From JALHVH01 sp963773685 (lineage in GTDB: Bacteria > Acidobacteriota > Aminicenantia > Aminicenantales > Saccharicenantaceae), in NCBI GenBank assembly GCA_963773685.1, contig CAVZBY010000011.1, forward strand, positions 186,001 through 250,000: a DNA stretch of 64,000 bases. Reading direction: 5' to 3'. The notes under the pieces are model-generated. The model was not told the DNA's origin and ran no database searches. It saw nothing but the letters and a program-made list of their open reading frames with translations. Each line of letters opens with the position of its first letter. Position 1 is the stretch's first letter. Positions 9,790 through 19,800 of the stretch are shown one piece after another. Position numbers and translations under genes: made by a program.

Positions 9790-9820
9790 AAGGCTCTAAC
9801 CCGACCATGAGGAGGTACCG

Positions 9821-11207
9821 GTGTTCAAAAAAGCCACCTATGTCAGCCGGCGCAAGCTTCTGAAGAAGCGGGTCGGGTCCGGGATCATCCTGCTGCCCGG
9901 GAACGCCGAAAGCCCGATGAACTATCGGGCCAACGCCTATCCCTTCCGGCAGGACAGCTCGTTCCTGTATTTCTTCGGCCTGGATGGGGCCGATCTCGCC
10001 GGCGTCATCGACATCGACGCCGGCCGGGAGATCGTTTTCGGCAACGATGTCGAGCTCGAGGACATCATCTGGACCGGCCCCCAGCCGCCGCTCGCCGACA
10101 GGGCGGCCGAGGTCGGCGTCCGGGAGACGGCGCGGAGATCGGAGCTCGGAGACTTCATCAAGGCCGCCCGGGCGAAAAAAAGGAAGATCCATTACCTGCC
10201 GCCTTACAGGCCCGACATCGCCCTGGCCATCGGGGCCTGGATGGGCGTAGAGGCCGGCAAGGTCGGAAGCCGCGCATCCGTCGACCTGATCCGGGCCGTG
10301 GTCGCCCAGCGCTCCGTGAAATCGGCCGACGAGGTCGCCGAGATCGAGACGGCCCTTTCCATCATCCGTCCGGCCTATCTCGCGGCCATGCACATGGCCA
10401 GGCCGGGGCGCAGCGAGGCCTATGTCCTGGGCGCGATGGAAGGGGTCATGCGCTCGCTCGGCGGCTCCTGGGCGTTTCCGCCCATCGTGACGATCAACGG
10501 CCACATCTTCCACAACCTGGGAGCCGGGAACGTCCTTTCCCGCGGCCGCATGCTCGTCGCCGATACCGGGTCCGAATCCTCCCTCCATTACGCCTGCGAC
10601 ATCACCCGGACCATCCCGGTCGGGGGGCGGTTCAACCGGCGTCAGCGCGATATCTACGAAGCCGTTCTCTCCGGCCAGATGACCGCCCTCCGGGCCATCC
10701 GTCCCGGCGTCCGTTACAAGGACGTCCACCTGACCGCGGCCAAGGCCCTGGTCTCCCGTCTCAAGGACCTCAAGCTGATGAAGGGGGACGCGGATGCGGC
10801 CGTTGCCGCGGGCGCGCACGCCCTGTTCTTCCCGCACGGCCTCGGCCATATGCTGGGCCTCGACGTCCATGATATGGAGGGCCTGGGAGAGACCCACGTC
10901 GGCTACGACGGCTCGGTCGGCCGCAGCAAGCAGTTCGGGCTCGCTTACCTCCGGATGGCCCGCGAGCTTCGCCCGGGGCACGTGCTGACCGTGGAGCCCG
11001 GGATCTATTTCATCCCCGCCCTGATCGACGACTGGCGGGCCAAGGGCAAGTTCGTCGATTTCATCGATTACGAGCCGGGTCGAGCGATTCCGGGATTTCG
11101 GAGGGGTCCGCATCGAGGACGACGTCCTCGTCACCGATCGCGGCTGCCGGGTCCTGGGCCCGCCCATTCCCAAGACGGTCGCGGACGTCGAAGAGGCGTC
11201 GGCCTAG
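9821..11207 (+). CDS. M24B metallopeptidase (Xaa-Pro aminopeptidase family), one frameshift
   Basis: Aminopeptidase P-type enzyme that removes an N-terminal residue before proline using a dinuclear metal site. The N-terminal creatinase-like domain covers roughly residues 1-160. The pita-bread catalytic domain supplies metal ligands in VADTGSESSLHYACDITRT (two Asp), FPHGLGHMLGLDVHD (His) and LTVEPGIYF (Glu). The fifth ligand, Glu of GGVRIEDDVLVT, lies after a frameshift at about 11075, where removing one C restores the frame to the TAG at 11205-11207. Without the correction the protein would lack that ligand and run into unrelated sequence. The start is GTG with a strong GAGGAGG site. A nitrilase-fold gene follows six bases later. 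Confidence 0.9.
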
Positions 11208-11213
11208 GACAGG

Positions 11214-12050
11214 ATGAGCGTCAGGATCGCCCTCGTCCAACAGCACGCCGGCCCTTCCGTCCGGGAGAACCTCGAGCGGGGGGCGGAGGCTTTCGTCCGC
11301 GCGGCGCGGAAGGGGGCCCGGCTCGTCGCCTTCGCCGAGCTGGCCTTCTCCCGCTTCCACCCCCAGCGGCCGGCCCGGTCGAACCCGATATCGAAAGCGG
11401 AGCCCATTCCGGGCCCGACGACCGAGCTGTTCTGCCGGCTCGCGGCCGAACACGGCGTCGTCGCGGTCCTCAACCTCTTCGAGCGGAAAGGAACCAAGAC
11501 CTACGATGCTTCGCCCGTCATCGACGCCGACGGACGCCTCCTCGGCGTGACCCGCATGATGCACATCATGGAAGGTCCGGGCTTCCATGAGCGGGGTTAT
11601 TATCACCGGCCCCGTCCCGGCCGGTTCGTCTTCCCGACGGCAGTCGGCCGGGTCGGCGTCGCCATCTGCTACGACCGTCATTTTCCGGAGTATATGAGAG
11701 GGCTCGCCCTGCTCGGGGCCGAGATCGTCGTCATCCCCCAGGCCGGGACCGTAGGGGAGTGGCCCGAGGGCCTTTTCGAAGCCGAGGTCCGCGTGGCGGC
11801 CTTCCAGAACGGCTACTTCGCCGCGCTCGCCAACCGGGTCGGTCGCGAGCCCGTCCTGAGGTTCGCCGGCGGCTCGTTCGTCTCGGACCCCGACGGCCGG
11901 GTCATCGCCCGGGCCGCCGAGGGGCGCGACGCCATCCTCCTCGCCGATTGCGACACGGACCTGATCGCCCGCTCGTCCGCCCGGAGGCATTTTTTCGTGG
12001 ACCGGCGGCCCTCGGCCTACGGGCCCTTCGGCCTTATCCCCAGGGGATGA
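11214..12050 (+). CDS. Carbon-nitrogen hydrolase (nitrilase superfamily) with altered catalytic lysine
   Basis: A 278-residue nitrilase-fold protein, most like the N-carbamoylputrescine amidase/omega-amidase branch. Two of the three catalytic residues are plain: Glu in VAFAELAFSRF and Cys in GVAICYDRHFPEY. The usual lysine of the RKMHIP-type motif is replaced: the sequence reads VTRMMHIMEGPGFHE, with Met where Lys is expected. This may be a lineage-specific variant with another residue taking over, or a changed function. The conserved tail EVRVAAFQNGYFAALANRVG is intact. It lies between the M24 peptidase and a NusG-like gene, whose ATG begins one base after this stop. The substrate is unknown. 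Confidence 0.85.
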   Translation: MSVRIALVQQHAGPSVRENLERGAEAFVRAARKGARLVAFAELAFSRFHPQRPARSNPISKAEPIPGPTTELFCRLAAEHGVVAVLNLFERKGTKTYDASPVIDADGRLLGVTRMMHIMEGPGFHERGYYHRPRPGRFVFPTAVGRVGVAICYDRHFPEYMRGLALLGAEIVVIPQAGTVGEWPEGLFEAEVRVAAFQNGYFAALANRVGREPVLRFAGGSFVSDPDGRVIARAAEGRDAILLADCDTDLIARSSARRHFFVDRRPSAYGPFGLIPRG

Positions 12051-12051
12051 C

Positions 12052-12534
12052 ATGGAGGGCTGGTTCGTCATCAACATCAAGCCCAAGAAGGAGTTCCAGG
12101 TGGAACGCCTGTTCGTCGAGGGCGGGTTCACGATCTACAGCCCGAAGTACGTCTCCGAGAAGAAGACCAGGCCGTTCTTCCCGGGCTACGCTTTCCTGCG
12201 CTTCGACCACCCCGCCCAGTATCAGATGGTCAAATTCACCCGCGGCGTCAAGCGGGTCGTCGGGAACCGCGAAGGGCCCATCCTCGTCCCCGAAGAGATC
12301 GTCCTTGGGATCCGGTCCCGCGAGAAGGACGGGTTCGTCGAACTGCAGAAGTACGGTCCGGTGCCCGGCGTCGGCGACGAGATCGAGGTCGTCGAGGGAC
12401 CGCTCAAGGGTCTGAGGGGCATCTTCAAAAAGGACCTCGAGGACAAGGACCGGGTCATGATCCTCCTCAATTACGTGTCCTACCAGGGCGCCCTGCGCAT
12501 CGAGAAGGGCAAGCTGAAGAAGGTCATCCCCTGA
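12052..12534 (+). CDS. NusG/RfaH-like transcription elongation factor (UpxY-type)
   Basis: A 160-residue specialised NusG paralogue. The NGN domain occupies about residues 1-100 (WFVINIKPKKEFQVERLFVE, then FFPGYAFLRFD), and a KOW domain follows (VPGVGDEIEVVEGPLKGLRG). Proteins of this type bind RNA polymerase and stop premature termination in long surface-polysaccharide operons. Core NusG genes usually sit beside ribosomal proteins or secE, which are absent here, and the next gene is a nucleotide-sugar aminotransferase, so a dedicated antiterminator role is inferred. The sugar operon seems reduced to that one gene. The gene is coupled to the upstream hydrolase by position. Confidence 0.8.
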   Translation: MEGWFVINIKPKKEFQVERLFVEGGFTIYSPKYVSEKKTRPFFPGYAFLRFDHPAQYQMVKFTRGVKRVVGNREGPILVPEEIVLGIRSREKDGFVELQKYGPVPGVGDEIEVVEGPLKGLRGIFKKDLEDKDRVMILLNYVSYQGALRIEKGKLKKVIP

Positions 12535-12542
12535 GCGGCCGT

Positions 12543-12571
12543 TTGACAAGATCGGAACATTCCTCTACATT
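12543..12571 (+). promoter_or_regulatory. Candidate promoter of the DegT-family aminotransferase
   Basis: TTGACA (12543-12548), 17-base spacer, TACATT (12566-12571). A GGAAGGAGAG ribosome site follows and the ATG is at 12601. It lies just after the NusG-like stop codon, so the aminotransferase can be expressed on its own. Confidence 0.6.
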
Positions 12572-12600
12572 GCGGGGTCGGAAACGGAAGGAGAGCGAAC

Positions 12601-13776
12601 ATGATCGTCCCGAGCCTCGATCTCAAGGCCCAGTACCGGAGCATCAAGAGCGAGCTGGACGCAAAGATCCTTGAAGTCCTCGGCTCGCAGGGCTTCGTCC
12701 TCGGGCCCGAGGTCGAATCCCTGGAGAAGGAACTGGCCGACCTGCACGGCACCGCGCACGGCATCGGCGTCTCTTCCGGGTCCGACGCCCTGCTCGTCTC
12801 GCTCATGGCCCTCGGGATCGGGGAGGGGGATATCGTCGTAACCACCCCCTTCTCGTTCTTCGCCACCGCCGGGGCGATCACGAGGCTCGGGGCCAGGCCC
12901 GCCTTCTGCGACGTCGACGAAAAGACATACAATCTTTCCCCGGACGCCCTGGGCGCCTACCTCAGGGACGAGGTCCGCGGAAAGGGGAACGCCCGGGTCA
13001 AGGCCGTGATCCCGGTCCATCTCTATGGACAATGCGCCGACATGGACGCTATAGGCGCTCTGGCCGTCGAATATCGGCTGGCCGTCATCGAGGACGCCTG
13101 CCAGGCCGTAGGCAGCGAATACCCGTCGAACCGGGGCCTCCGAAAAGCGTGCTCTCTGGGCACCGCGGGGACGTTATCCTTCTATCCGACCAAGAATCTC
13201 GGGGGCATCGGCGACGGCGGGATGGTCCTGACGAACGACACGGCGCTGGCCGGCCGGATCAGGAGTCTCCGCGTCCATGGGGAGTCGCGTCGCTATTATT
13301 ACGACGCGATCGGGGGGAACTTCCGGCTCGACGCCCTGCAGGCGGCGGCTCTGCGCGTCAAGCTGGGGCACTTCGCGGAATGGCAGGAGCGGCGCCGGGA
13401 AAGGGCGGCCTATTATGACGCCGCCTTCGAGCGTTCCGGCCTGACCCGGGCGGGGCATATCTCCCCGCCGGTATGCGCGTACCGGGATTCGGGCGCGGTG
13501 AATCACCACACCTATCACCAATATGTGATCCGGGCCAAGGACCGCGACGGCCTTCAGGCCTACCTCAAAGAGCGGGGCGTCGGCTCCGTCGTTTATTATC
13601 CCCTGGGCCTCCACATGCAGAAGTGCTTCGCGGACCTCGGATACCGGGCCGGGGATTTTCCGGTCACGGAAAAGGCCTCCCGGGAGGTCCTGGCCCTCCC
13701 CATGTACGCCGAGCTGACCCGCGAACAGCAGGATGCCGTTATCACCGGGATCACGGAGTTTTACGGCAGGGCTTAA
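12601..13776 (+). CDS. DegT/DnrJ/EryC1/StrS family sugar aminotransferase
   Basis: A PLP-dependent aminotransferase of 391 residues acting on a nucleotide-linked keto-sugar, as in surface polysaccharide or secondary-metabolite sugar synthesis. The motifs are typical: GIGVSSGSDALLVSLMALGI for cofactor phosphate contact, VIPVHLYGQCADMDAI, VIEDACQAVGSEY with the PLP-ring aspartate, and SFYPTKNLGGIGDGGM with the Schiff-base lysine. The C-terminal active-site histidine region is VVYYPLGLHMQKCF. It has its own promoter and follows an RfaH-like gene. The exact sugar cannot be told from the sequence. Confidence 0.92.
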   Translation: MIVPSLDLKAQYRSIKSELDAKILEVLGSQGFVLGPEVESLEKELADLHGTAHGIGVSSGSDALLVSLMALGIGEGDIVVTTPFSFFATAGAITRLGARPAFCDVDEKTYNLSPDALGAYLRDEVRGKGNARVKAVIPVHLYGQCADMDAIGALAVEYRLAVIEDACQAVGSEYPSNRGLRKACSLGTAGTLSFYPTKNLGGIGDGGMVLTNDTALAGRIRSLRVHGESRRYYYDAIGGNFRLDALQAAALRVKLGHFAEWQERRRERAAYYDAAFERSGLTRAGHISPPVCAYRDSGAVNHHTYHQYVIRAKDRDGLQAYLKERGVGSVVYYPLGLHMQKCFADLGYRAGDFPVTEKASREVLALPMYAELTREQQDAVITGITEFYGRA

Positions 13777-13820
13777 GGTAAGGGGAGCTCGCGCGCCCAT
13801 CGACCCGGCCGGCGCGAAGA

Positions 13821-14039
13821 CTACTTGCAGGTCCCGCAGGAATGGCTATGACAGGTCGCGCATCCGCTTGAAGAGCCCTTCAGGCGATCGCCGCCCCCGC
13901 CGATCCCGAACGAAGAAAAAAGCTTCCGGATATCCTGCCCCTGGCACGCCGTACACCGCACCTCGGCCTCTCTTCCGATACGGACGAGCGCTTCGAAACG
14001 GCATCCGCAGTCTCGGCAAAGATACTCATAGATCGGCAT
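13821..14039 (-). CDS. FmdB-family zinc-ribbon protein
   Basis: A 72-residue protein starting MPIYEYLCRDCGCRFEALV, the hallmark of the FmdB/CxxC_CxxC_SSSS family. Two CxxC pairs (CRDC and CTAC) form the predicted zinc ribbon, and the C-terminus is Ser/Cys/His-rich (GCATCHSHSCGTCK), adding more possible metal ligands. The cellular role of the family is unclear. It is the last gene of the alpha-2-macroglobulin/pbpC/RidA run, 26 bases after the RidA stop. Confidence 0.88.
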   Translation of the reverse strand: MPIYEYLCRDCGCRFEALVRIGREAEVRCTACQGQDIRKLFSSFGIGGGGDRLKGSSSGCATCHSHSCGTCK

Positions 14040-14065
14040 GACGCGTTCCCGGATCCCCGGTCGGG

Positions 14066-14533
14066 CTATCGCTCCAGAGCGATGACCTCGACCTCGATTC
14101 GGACGTCGCGCGGCAGACGGGCGGCCTGGACCGCTGCCCGGGCCGGGTAGGGGGCCTTGAAGAATTCGCCGTAGACGGCGTTCATCTTCGCGAAATCATC
14201 CATGTCCTGGAGGAAGACAGTGGCTTTGACGACCTTGTCGAACGAGCTCCCGGCCGCATCCAGGACCGCGGCGACGTTCGTGAGAACCCTGCGCGTCTGG
14301 TTTTCGATCGGACCGCCCACGAGCCCGCCCGTGGCCGGGTCGAAGGGGACCTGCCCCGATACGAAAATGAACCCGTTGGCAACGATCGCCTGGGAATAGG
14401 GGCCGATCGCCTTGGGCGCCTTTTCCGTCCTGATCTCCCGTTTCATATCATCGCTCCTTTTATCTGCCGCCGGGGCTGACGGGGCCAGGAGGCCCGGAAG
14501 GCCCAGGGCGAAGAGAACATCGCGTCGTTTCAC
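14066..14533 (-). CDS. RidA family enamine/imine deaminase with possible export signal
   Basis: RidA (YjgF) proteins hydrolyse reactive enamines and imines released by PLP enzymes. The core (KAIGPYSQAIVANGFIFVSG, then the conserved Arg in YPARAAVQAARLP) is complete. Two starts are possible. A GTG at 14533 gives 155 residues and adds a signal-like N-terminus, KRRDVLFALGLPGLLAPSAPA, with twin arginines resembling a Tat signal. An ATG at 14446 has a good AGGAG site 7 bases upstream and gives 126 residues, the normal cytosolic length. I list the longer form because the extension reads as a real export signal; both may be made. The gene lies 21 bases after pbpC. Confidence 0.85.
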   Translation of the reverse strand: MKRRDVLFALGLPGLLAPSAPAADKRSDDMKREIRTEKAPKAIGPYSQAIVANGFIFVSGQVPFDPATGGLVGGPIENQTRRVLTNVAAVLDAAGSSFDKVVKATVFLQDMDDFAKMNAVYGEFFKAPYPARAAVQAARLPRDVRIEVEVIALER

Positions 14534-14554
14534 GTCTTCAACCTCGCGCCGGAT

Positions 14555-16828
14555 TCAATCGATCACGGTGATCCGGACCGGGCGGCTATCGATCGCCCGG
14601 CCGCCGTTCTCCGCACGAGCCACGATTGTATAGGAACCGGGCTCGAGATTCCAGGGGAAGCCTTCTCCGGGCCGGGACCGGCCGGCGCGCTTTCCGTTGA
14701 TCCACCAGTCGATCGCGTCCGCCCGGTTCGCGCCCGGCCCGCCGGCCTTGAGCTTGAGGATCTGGTATTGTCTGCGAAGGACCGTATCGATGCGGAAGAT
14801 GGCGCCATCCGGGGGGTACGCCACGCGGAGCGCCGGGCCCGTTCCTTCCCCTTCCCGCATCCCGTTCTCATCGGCCGCCCGAAGGGGTCCAGGATCTTCC
14901 CCGGACCCGTGGCGCGCGCCGCAAAGCGTTCTCGGCTCCGTCCCCCCGATGAAGATCTCAAGGACGCGGCCCGGACAGAGTGGGGCCGCAAGCTCTCCGG
15001 AAATAGGGCATATCGCGGCTTTGACGAGGCCGGGCGGCTCGGGGAACGGCCGGGAAGCGCCGCCATCGAGGAGAAGGCAGATATCCCGGAAGAGCGGCCC
15101 GCAGCCCGTGATCCCGGAGACGTCGTGCATGGGCTTCCCGTCGAAGTTTCCCATCCAGACGCCGACGGTGTGCGAGGGCGTATAGCCGACGGTCCAATTG
15201 TCCCTATAGTCCTTGGAGGTACCGGTTTTCGCGGCGCAGGGGAAAGGGAGGCGAAGAGGGGAATCGAAGCCGAACGTCGGGACCCGCGCGTCGGGGTCCG
15301 AAAGGATATGGGTGATGATGTAGGCCGCGCCGGGCGCGAGGACAGGGGACGCCCTTTCGGGACCGAACACGGACTCCCGTCCTTCCTTGTCCACCCGGCC
15401 GAGAACGGTCCTCTCTCTTCGGAAACGACCTCCGGAGGCCATGGCGGAATAGGCCCGAACGAGCTCGACGAGGCGGACCTCTCCGTTTCCGAGCGTAAGC
15501 CCCAGGCCATAGAATCCGGGAGGGTTCTCGAGGCTGTCGAAGCCCAGGGCTTTGAGCCTGGTGTAGAGGAGGTCCGGGCCGAGCTTCTCGAGCACCGAGA
15601 CGGCCGGGACGTTATATGAGGAAGCGAGGGCGCTTCTCAATCGGACCGGCCCATGGTACTTACGGTCATAGTTCCGGGGCTCGTAGTTCCCGTCGAGAGA
15701 AGGGAACGCATCGGGCGCGTCCTCGATGATCGAAGCGGCCGTCAGGCCCCGTTCGAGGGCGAGGGCATAGGTGAATGGCTTGAGGGCGGAGCCTGGCTGG
15801 CGCAGGGCGATGGCCCCGTTGACTTGGCCCGCATCCGCTTCGGCGAAATAATCCGCCGACCCGGCGAGCGCGAGGACGTCCCCGGTCGCGTTGTCCATGA
15901 TGACCACGGCCCCGTTGGATAGGCCCCGTTCCCTAAGGGAGTCCACACGCTTCCTGAGCAGGACCTCGACCTTCCTCTGCAGGTCGAGGTCGAGCGTCGT
16001 CCGAACCTCCCTCGACCCGTATCTTGCTTCTGTTCCCAGAGAGTCGAGGACAAGGTCGCAGAAATGCGGGGCGCGGAAACGGTCCTCCCGCGGAACGATG
16101 TTCAGCGGTTCCGCTTCGGCCGTCCCGGACTCTTCGGGCGTTATGAAACCCGCCCGGACCATGCGGCGCAGGACGTACGACCGGCGGGCCAACGCGGCCC
16201 GCGGGTCCCTGTAGGGATTCGAAGCCGAAGGAGAGCGTGGAAGCCCGGCGAGGAAAGCGGCTTCGGCCAGTCCGAGCTGGCGGCAGGGCTTGTCGAAATA
16301 CAGCCGTGAGGCTGCCTCGGCACCGAACGTCCCGTTGCCGAAGGGGACGCGGTTCAGGTACTGGACAAGGATCTCGGACTTGGACAGCGTATGTTCGAGC
16401 CTGACGGCGAGCCAGGCTTCGGCCAGCTTGACCGGAAAGGTCCGAGGCTTCCGTTCGAGGTTCCGGACGACCTGCTGGGTGATCGTGGAGGCTCCGGACA
16501 CGACGCGTCCGCGCCTGAGGTTCTGGACGAGGGCCCGAACGATCGAAGGAACGCGGACGCCGCCGTGGAGGAAGAAATCCTTATCTTCGGCGGCGATGGT
16601 CGCCCGAACGAGGAGAGGAGACATCCCTTCGAGCTCGAGCCACCGGCATCTTCCGCCTTCGTCGGAAAGGACTTCGCGAAGGAGCGATCCGGAGCGGTCG
16701 ACGATCCGGAGCGACAGGACCGGCCCGGGATCGAGCTTCGCGGCCCGGAATGGAACATACAAAGAAGCCGCGAACAGGGCCGCGCCCGCAAGGACCGCGG
16801 CCATGAAGAGCCTTTTCGGTTTTCTCAC
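14555..16828 (-). CDS. pbpC: Penicillin-binding protein 1C
   Basis: A bifunctional class A PBP of 757 residues. A membrane anchor is followed by a GT51 transglycosylase domain, with the catalytic glutamate in TIAAEDKDFFLHGG (E81) and STITQQVVRNL. The transpeptidase domain has SxxK in PGSALKPFTYA, the SxN motif in SSYN and KTG in AAKTGTSKDYRDNW. The C-terminus is the PBP1C-specific beta-sandwich (BiPBP_C) domain. The ATG overlaps the alpha-2-macroglobulin stop as ATGA. The pbpC/alpha-2-macroglobulin pairing is well known in Gram-negative bacteria and is thought to link wall repair with periplasmic protease trapping. Confidence 0.95.
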   Translation of the reverse strand: MRKPKRLFMAAVLAGAALFAASLYVPFRAAKLDPGPVLSLRIVDRSGSLLREVLSDEGGRCRWLELEGMSPLLVRATIAAEDKDFFLHGGVRVPSIVRALVQNLRRGRVVSGASTITQQVVRNLERKPRTFPVKLAEAWLAVRLEHTLSKSEILVQYLNRVPFGNGTFGAEAASRLYFDKPCRQLGLAEAAFLAGLPRSPSASNPYRDPRAALARRSYVLRRMVRAGFITPEESGTAEAEPLNIVPREDRFRAPHFCDLVLDSLGTEARYGSREVRTTLDLDLQRKVEVLLRKRVDSLRERGLSNGAVVIMDNATGDVLALAGSADYFAEADAGQVNGAIALRQPGSALKPFTYALALERGLTAASIIEDAPDAFPSLDGNYEPRNYDRKYHGPVRLRSALASSYNVPAVSVLEKLGPDLLYTRLKALGFDSLENPPGFYGLGLTLGNGEVRLVELVRAYSAMASGGRFRRERTVLGRVDKEGRESVFGPERASPVLAPGAAYIITHILSDPDARVPTFGFDSPLRLPFPCAAKTGTSKDYRDNWTVGYTPSHTVGVWMGNFDGKPMHDVSGITGCGPLFRDICLLLDGGASRPFPEPPGLVKAAICPISGELAAPLCPGRVLEIFIGGTEPRTLCGARHGSGEDPGPLRAADENGMREGEGTGPALRVAYPPDGAIFRIDTVLRRQYQILKLKAGGPGANRADAIDWWINGKRAGRSRPGEGFPWNLEPGSYTIVARAENGGRAIDSRPVRITVID

Positions 16829-19800
16829 CGGACGATCGTGACGATGCTTTCAGCCCCCCGGCCGAAGACCTCGGGGGCGTACATCTCCGAGACGTGCGTC
16901 CCCGGAAGCAGGAACGTCCCCAAGGTCCGGGCCCTGGCGAGGTACCGGCGCGTATGAAGGCCCGCCGTCAGGGACTCGGCGAAGAGCAGAACCCTGTCGT
17001 CGCGCATCTCGACGTGACCGAACCCCTCCCACCACGGCTCGTCGTCATCCTCCTCCCTTCGGTCCAGGGCGGCCTGCTGTTCCTCGCTCTCCGTAAGGAA
17101 GCGGGGATTGACCGCCTCGAATCCGGCGGGAAGCGGATCGTCGACGACAACGAAGAGCCTTTCCTGGGGCAGGATGATATCAACGGTGACCATGACCAGG
17201 GAACCGGCCTTGATCTCGGCCAGAGGCTTCCCGTCCGGGGTCTCGATCCGCTTGATGACCGCGATGCCCTCATCGCGGGGTTCGAGCTTCCGGCCGGGAG
17301 CGTAGCTCATCCGGACGTCGTAGTATAGGGTCCCCGCCCCCTTCTTCGTGACCGCCAGCGGGACCTCCGTCCCCGCGCGCAGGGTCGAAAGAGCGACGCG
17401 GGTCTCCTTGGCCGGCATGCGCCGGTCGCGGAACGCCCCCTCGAGGACGGTCCGGGCATCCAAGGCGACCCGGAATCCGATATCGGGACGGGCCGCCTCG
17501 TACGCGCGATAGTAATCGTTCAGTGCGTAAAGGACATAAAGATTCTCCTGGGTCGATCCCCAATGGACGGTGCCCCGCTTCGCCACGATCCATCGGGCGA
17601 TCTGAGGGATGAGGGGATTCCCGACACCGGCCTCGATGAGCGTCTGGAGGATGAGGGCCGTGGTCCTCAGGTTCGAGGAATAGACCCAGTCCAGGGCCGG
17701 GCCGGCGCCCTCCTCGAAGTGGGCTTCGGCCGGAGCGACCTTGACGAGGTTCAGCATTTCCGCGAGGAGCAGGTCCTGCGAGCGGGCCGACCCGCGGCCG
17801 GCCCGCAACGCCTTGAAGAGGAAAGCCCGGCCGAAGAGGGGCATCCCGTGACGCTCCGCGACGAGCTTTTCGGCGAACGCCGGGTCGGGCCGGCCGAGCA
17901 GGGCGAGATCGTAAAGGGCGAAAGCCCGGGTCGCGGCCCAGGTTCCCTTGTCGAACGGGCTCCGGCGGGGCTCGAAATCCTCCCTCAGCCAGTCCTTGAG
18001 GTACTGGGCGGCCTGATCGATACAAAAGGGGAGGACGTCATAGCCGGCATCCTTGGCCTTGATGAGGGCGAAGAGGGCATAACACGTGGCGTATGGGGAA
18101 ACCCAAACCGAGTCGGGCCAGAGGCCGAAGCCTCCTTCATCCTTCTGATATGCATAGATATCGCTGAGCGCCGCCCGGACGTATCTTCGGGCGGCGGGCC
18201 TGTCCAACGGGCCAAGCCCGAGATCGAAAATGACCTCGGCCGCAACTAGGTAGGGGAGCATGGCGGAAACCCTCTGCTCGATGCAGAGATAGGGATAATC
18301 CCTCAATTGACCCAAGGCGCCGTCGAGCCCCGATAGGGCCGTCGGCGAGACCCGAAGGTCAAGCCGGCTCTCTTCGGGAAACGGACTATCCGGGACCTTG
18401 AGCCGCTCTTGCGCCCTGTCCGCGACCGTCCCCGTCAAGGCGACCGTCTCGAGAGGCCGGCTCAGCCTGATGTCGCAATGTGTCTCCAAGCCGTCCATTT
18501 CCGCGCCCAACTTCGCCCTGAAGGCCAGCCGGGCCCGCCCCGGCTTCGAAGCCGTGAACGGGAAGAGCACTTCCCGGGAATCTCCCGGCCCGAGCGCGAC
18601 GGTCCTTGCGCCCGCATCCGTGCAGGTGATGTCCGATGACTCGAGCTCAAGGGTCACCCGGCCGCCCTTCTCCGAGAGGTTGCGGACGACGACACCCGCC
18701 TCGAACCTGTCCCCGGCCCGGACGAACCGGGGTATCGACGGCTGGAGCTGAAGGGGCTTGGTCACCCGGAAGACGTCGTCGCCCCGTCCGAACGACGAAT
18801 CGACGGTCTGAGCGACGGCCATGACCTTGAAGGACGTCAGGTTGGACGGGAGATCGAATGTCACGGAGGCTTCTCCAGCCTCGTCGGTAACGACGGCCGG
18901 ATTCCAGTAGGCGGTGGACTTGAAATCGCCGCGGAGCTCGACCTCCGTCAGCGCCAGGGACCCGGTGAGCATGCCCTCGCCGGCCCCGCCTCCCGGGTCT
19001 TCGCCTTTTTCCCCGTACTCTCTCTGCCCGACGACGTGAAGCCTGGTCTCGGAGCTCTGGACCGAGAGCGGCCTTTCCGCGTAGAACAGACCGAAGGGAT
19101 CGGGCGTTTCGTAGCCTATGAGATTCAGGACTCCCACGTCGACGACGGCCACGGAAAGACAGGCCTTGACCGCCGCGTCCCGCGAATTCCGAACTTTGAA
19201 TTTCAGGGTCACGGGCTCCTGGGGCCGGAACTCGCGCTTATCTCTGGCGATATCGACCTTGAGCTTCTTTTCGAAGGGATTGACGGACAGCTTGACGTAT
19301 CCCATCTTGAACGCGGGCTTCCCGACATCGGCGTTCTCGTCGGCCCGAGGCGGGCCGGTCCGCCCCTGGACGAGGAGGACCGAAACAAAGATGTTGGGAG
19401 CGTGCTCGGACCTGACCGGGACCTCGATCCGGCTCGTGCTTCCCTCGATGTCGACGACCCGGCTTTCGAGGACGAACTCGCGCTCGACGGTGACGAGGGC
19501 CTTCGCCTTCTCATAGGGGGATTTCACGAGGATCCTCGCCGTTTCGCCGGGCTTGTATTCCCCGGCGTCGGCGACGAGATCGACGGCATCATCGTCCCGC
19601 CGTTCCCATGAGACGTAATCGTCCCCGGTCACATAAACATAGGTCGAGCTCGTGACGGGGTTTCCGCGCGCGTCCTTTCCTTCAACCGCAAAAAGATAGA
19701 GGCCCGATTTTGTAGGCACGAATCCGATGACGGCCGGCTGCCGGCCGCTCTCGATCTCCTTCGCGGAGACCTCCACGTCCTCCCGTTCGGTATGCCATCG

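Noticed and set aside
9134..11173. A 679-codon open frame on the minus strand over the receiver and M24 peptidase genes
   Set aside because: It is antisense to both genes, lacks recognisable domains and arises from codon bias on the coding strand.
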